Positions 61,667-64,000 of a stretch of 64,000 nucleotides of DNA are shown in pieces. Position numbers and translations under genes: made by a program. This DNA comes from UBA12191 sp964422295. Lineage in GTDB: Bacteria; Planctomycetota; UBA8108; UBA1146. The stretch lies in the NCBI GenBank assembly GCA_964422295.1, contig CAYRAM010000005.1, positions 62,001-126,000 on the forward strand. Direction: 5' to 3'. Every line of letters begins with the position of its first letter. Within the stretch, counting starts at the first letter, position 1. The notes beneath the pieces were generated by a model. It searched no databases, was not told the origin of the DNA, and saw only the letters and a list, made by a program, of their open reading frames with translations.

Positions 61667-62544
61667 GGCGTCACCTCCAGATCGTCGAATCCCCCTCCGG
61701 GGAGCGCTTCTCCCGAGATGCTCCAAGATCGTCGCGAGATGGCGCCGTTGGGCAGCAGTTCTTCGCCGGAGACATCCAGATAGATTCGTGAGCCCTCATT
61801 GCGGGCCTTGAACTTTGTCAAAACAGTGTCGGGCTGGGCGAGCCAATCATGAAACCCGATCAATGGGACAGGGGTCTGGCCATCGATTTGCCAGTTGCAG
61901 ACCTGAATCAACCAATCCAGCTGGAGAGGGGTTGTCAACAACAGCGGCATGGGGCGTCGCGGCAGACTCGATCGTGGGGGAATGGTGTACATGAAATCGG
62001 TGAACAGATTGGGGAGAATATCCCGATTGATGTGGTAGTAGACAAAGACCAGTCTGTCGGGGTTGTTGTTGGGTGGCAGGGTTGGCCCTGAACTCACGAT
62101 GGGCCCCATCGATAGGGGACTGACATCGATTCCACCCAGATAGATGTCGCTATTGCCATTGGAAGAGATCCGGGAAAATGACCAACTGGTGATCCCCTGT
62201 TTTTGGCGGAGTTTGTCATCCAGCCAAGGGTTGCTCAATTCTTCGAGTGCGGTTGCAAATACAACCAACTGACCCGGGGAATCAGGCCCGATCGGCAACT
62301 GTGCGCTGAGGGGTGACGAAGGCCACAACAGCAGCGCAATCAGCGCCAATGCCAGAATCGGCAATGGTCCAACGAATGAAGATGGTCCAACGAATGAAGA
62401 TGGTCCCACGAATGAAGATGGTCCCACGAATGAAGATGGACGCACAAATGAAAACGACAGCGATAAAGCCGCTGGTGGAGAAGTGGTCAGGCAAGATTTG
62501 GCAAGTGAAGTTTCTACACCGCTGCGGAGGGGTTTCCTCTCCAT
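61663..62544 (-). CDS. exported hypothetical protein with SFVGPS repeats before its signal segment
   Basis: A 293-residue protein. Near the N-terminus (about 35-58) is an 18-bp repeat encoding Ser-Phe-Val-Gly-Pro-Ser, directly before a hydrophobic segment (LPILALALIALLLWPSSPLSAQ) that looks like the signal peptide. The result is an extended N-region. The mature part is beta-rich and ends DVSGEELLPNGAISRRSWSISGEAL. No family recognised. It is coupled to the helical-repeat gene by an ATGA overlap. Confidence 0.55.
   Translation of the reverse strand: MERKPLRSGVETSLAKSCLTTSPPAALSLSFSFVRPSSFVGPSSFVGPSSFVGPSSFVGPLPILALALIALLLWPSSPLSAQLPIGPDSPGQLVVFATALEELSNPWLDDKLRQKQGITSWSFSRISSNGNSDIYLGGIDVSPLSMGPIVSSGPTLPPNNNPDRLVFVYYHINRDILPNLFTDFMYTIPPRSSLPRRPMPLLLTTPLQLDWLIQVCNWQIDGQTPVPLIGFHDWLAQPDTVLTKFKARNEGSRIYLDVSGEELLPNGAISRRSWSISGEALPGGGFDDLEVTP
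62365..62454. repeat. 18-bp tandem repeat in the exported protein gene
   Basis: TGGTCCAACGAATGAAGA twice, TGGTCCCACGAATGAAGA twice, then one degenerate copy. The unit is a multiple of three and encodes six residues on the minus strand. Confidence 0.9.
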
Positions 62545-62898
62545 GAGGCACCTCCAAAAGCATCAGGAAGTGAACTTCCTTCATCCAGCGGCGGGCTGAA
62601 TCGGGACTGAGGCACACCTACCCCTCAAACTTCCGACATCCAGAACATAACCCCTTTGAACCATGAATTGCAAGAACGCAATTCGGAGGCGTCCCTTTGC
62701 GGACGATGGTGTTCCTCAAGGTGTGAATTGCGGTGCGATCTAAATTGGACCCACGAGTTCTGATTTAAGAAGAGCATCGCATCTTGATCGGCGGCTGATC
62801 GAACTGATAGTGTGCGAGAACAACCTAGACGAGAATCGAGATCGCTTGGCGCTCTCGTGGCGGTGGCTCTCAATATTTCGATGAGGAAAGGGGCTACC
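62545..62898. other. intergenic region between divergent genes
   Basis: About 350 bases with no gene. It has two clean inverted repeats: AGGAAGT-GA-ACTTCCT at 62565-62580 and GAATTGC-AAGAAC-GCAATTC at 62665-62684, either of which could be an operator or hairpin for the flanking divergent genes. Confidence 0.5.
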
Positions 62899-63867
62899 AT
62901 GCAGCGATGGAGAGGTCCGGTCGCGCTAACGGCACTGCTTTCTCTGGGCATGACGATATCGTTGGGCCTGGTCGCATATGGCCATGGAACGATGGTGTTC
63001 CCGATCAGTCGTGTCTACCAGGTCTACCAGGCGAATCCCGACAACCCGGCCTTTGAACTCGCAGCCAACGCGGTCGCCATCGACGGCACCACCTCGTACT
63101 ACACGTGGAACGAGGTCTCGCGAAACATCGACGAGGCGGTCAGCGGGGGCCTACCGGAAGGATTCGACTACTCTCCATGGATGCCCGATGGCCAGCTCGC
63201 GAGCGCCGGCCGCGTCGACCCCGCATCCCCGGAGTATCCACGCACCTACGCGGGGCTCGATCAAGTAAGCGCAGATTGGCCGACAACAACAGTGACCGCC
63301 GGCGAAACCATCGAAGCGGACTTCTACGCGACGGCTCCACATGAACCGAGTGTTTGGGATGTTTGGATGACGACACCAGACTGGGATCCGAATACGCCCC
63401 TCAATTGGGCGCAGATGGAATTCCTCGGACGGCCGTCCGTTGAACTGGTCGCCGGTCACTTCTACTTCGACGTGGAGATCCCGTCCAATCGTAGCGGCCA
63501 TCACGTGCTGTGGGTCGCGTGGCAGCGGGATGATCCGGTGGGCGAAGTGTTCATCTCCACGTCAGACTTGTGGATTGAGTCCGGCATTGCGCCGACTGAG
63601 TTCGAGCGCGGCGATTGTAACGGGGACCAAACAGTCGACATCGCTGACGCCGTCGGCTCGCTCGGCATCCTCTTTAACGGTGGCACGATGATTTGCGCCG
63701 ACGCCTGCGATAGCAACGACGACGGCAATCATGACATCTCGGATGCAATCAACATGCTCGTGCAGCTATTCACCGGCGGTTCTGGTTTCCCGGACCCCAC
63801 CGGCGGCTGCGGTGTCGACCCGACCGTCGACACCCTCGAATGCGCGAACTATGGATCGTGTCCATAG
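62899..63867 (+). CDS. AA10-type lytic polysaccharide monooxygenase with dockerin-like repeats
   Basis: A 322-residue secreted protein. ATG 62899 follows AAAGGGG; an upstream ATG 62881 lacks a site. Signal peptide 1-28, so the mature chain begins HGTMVFPISR: the N-terminal His is the copper brace residue of AA10 enzymes. The second His is in ATAPHEPSVWDVWMT, followed by GWDP-like DWDPNTPLNWAQMEF. The C-terminus has two EF-hand-like repeats (GDCNGDQTVDIADAVGSLGILF, CDSNDDGNHDISDAINMLVQLF). It would oxidatively cleave chitin or cellulose. Confidence 0.88.
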   Translation: MQRWRGPVALTALLSLGMTISLGLVAYGHGTMVFPISRVYQVYQANPDNPAFELAANAVAIDGTTSYYTWNEVSRNIDEAVSGGLPEGFDYSPWMPDGQLASAGRVDPASPEYPRTYAGLDQVSADWPTTTVTAGETIEADFYATAPHEPSVWDVWMTTPDWDPNTPLNWAQMEFLGRPSVELVAGHFYFDVEIPSNRSGHHVLWVAWQRDDPVGEVFISTSDLWIESGIAPTEFERGDCNGDQTVDIADAVGSLGILFNGGTMICADACDSNDDGNHDISDAINMLVQLFTGGSGFPDPTGGCGVDPTVDTLECANYGSCP

Positions 63868-63869
63868 GG

Positions 63870-64000
63870 TCACTCTTTCAGTCGAAAGAGAGCCCTGCTG
63901 TTGGCAGTGGTCGCCGCCAGCACCGTCTTGCGATCGGAGCCGTGCACCCGTGCCAGCTGGTCGGCGGTGTGGAGCGAGTGCACCGGTTCGTTGCGTTTTC
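63870..64000 (-). CDS. TatD-family hydrolase, C-terminal fragment
   Basis: The last 43 codons of a gene that continues beyond the window on the minus strand, stop TGA at 63870-63872. The sequence KRNEPVHSLHTADQLARVHG...VLAATTANSRALFRLKE matches the end of TatD DNases (R-NEP block, then TTxNxxxLFxL). Too short for more; the metal site lies outside. Confidence 0.7.
   Translation of the reverse strand, partial: KRNEPVHSLHTADQLARVHGSDRKTVLAATTANSRALFRLKE
63873..63890. terminator. hairpin between LPMO and tatD genes
   Basis: CTCTTTC-AGTC-GAAAGAG, seven perfect pairs, just after the LPMO stop and overlapping the last tatD codons. It could end transcription of the LPMO gene. No T run. Confidence 0.4.

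Overview
The window looks like a draft contig (three 100-N gaps) from a Planctomycetota bacterium. The evidence is two secreted enzymes ending in dockerin-like EF-hand repeats, a DUF6288-type toroid protein, a secreted FAD oxidoreductase, a serine/threonine kinase with a large membrane half, an FHA-GAF-adenylate cyclase and a STAS/kinase fusion. The lineage is inferred from gene content only.

Layout. 1-9,500: a clipped alpha/beta hydrolase, beta-carbonic anhydrase, lspA, a GT87-like mannosyltransferase, a lone hyuA-type protein and envelope lipoproteins. 9,500-14,800: YjbQ and a bacterial XPB helicase with its helicase-associated partner. 15,290-25,705: the replication-origin block, all on the minus strand (dnaA, oriC with DnaA boxes, dnaN, dciA, gyrB, panB, panE, gyrA). 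recF is absent and two pantothenate genes sit between the gyrase genes. 26,000-33,000: tRNA-Ser(GCU), tRNA-Gly(GCC), a GNAT acetyltransferase, a FabZ-like dehydratase, the STAS-HATPase fusion, a cyclic-nucleotide-domain/methylglyoxal-synthase fusion and the FAD oxidoreductase. 33,098-45,996: a housekeeping run (tig, clpP, clpX; an opposing cyclase; rpmE with a long tail, prfA, prmC, murA, ffh, rpsP, trmD, rplS). 46,000-64,000: accessory genes ending in an AA10-type LPMO and the tail of a tatD gene.

The main discovery is at 50,902-55,893: proline dehydrogenase, Nudix, peroxiredoxin, multicopper oxidase and SCO1-like copper chaperone, all on the plus strand. The peroxiredoxin and the SCO protein each have an in-frame UGA exactly where the family has its catalytic cysteine (the peroxidatic Cys, and the second Cys of CxxxC). 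Each UGA is followed, after 20-21 nt, by a hairpin with the identical apical loop CGUGA. Both are therefore very probably selenoproteins, and together with the oxidase they suggest a selenium-dependent copper and peroxide redox module in the envelope. The oxidase reading frame carries a one-base slip at a T5 run just after its Tat signal.

A second theme is short tandem repeats with 12-18 bp units. In genes the unit is a multiple of three (GNAT, YraN, Ffh, L31, a secreted protein); between genes it is 14 or 16 bp. All three N gaps lie in such repeats. In each, the 55 bp before the Ns is identical to the 55 bp after them, so the gaps look like unmerged contig overlaps. Collapsing them restores open frames in the two genes affected. 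One 14-bp array resembles a string of near-consensus DnaA boxes.
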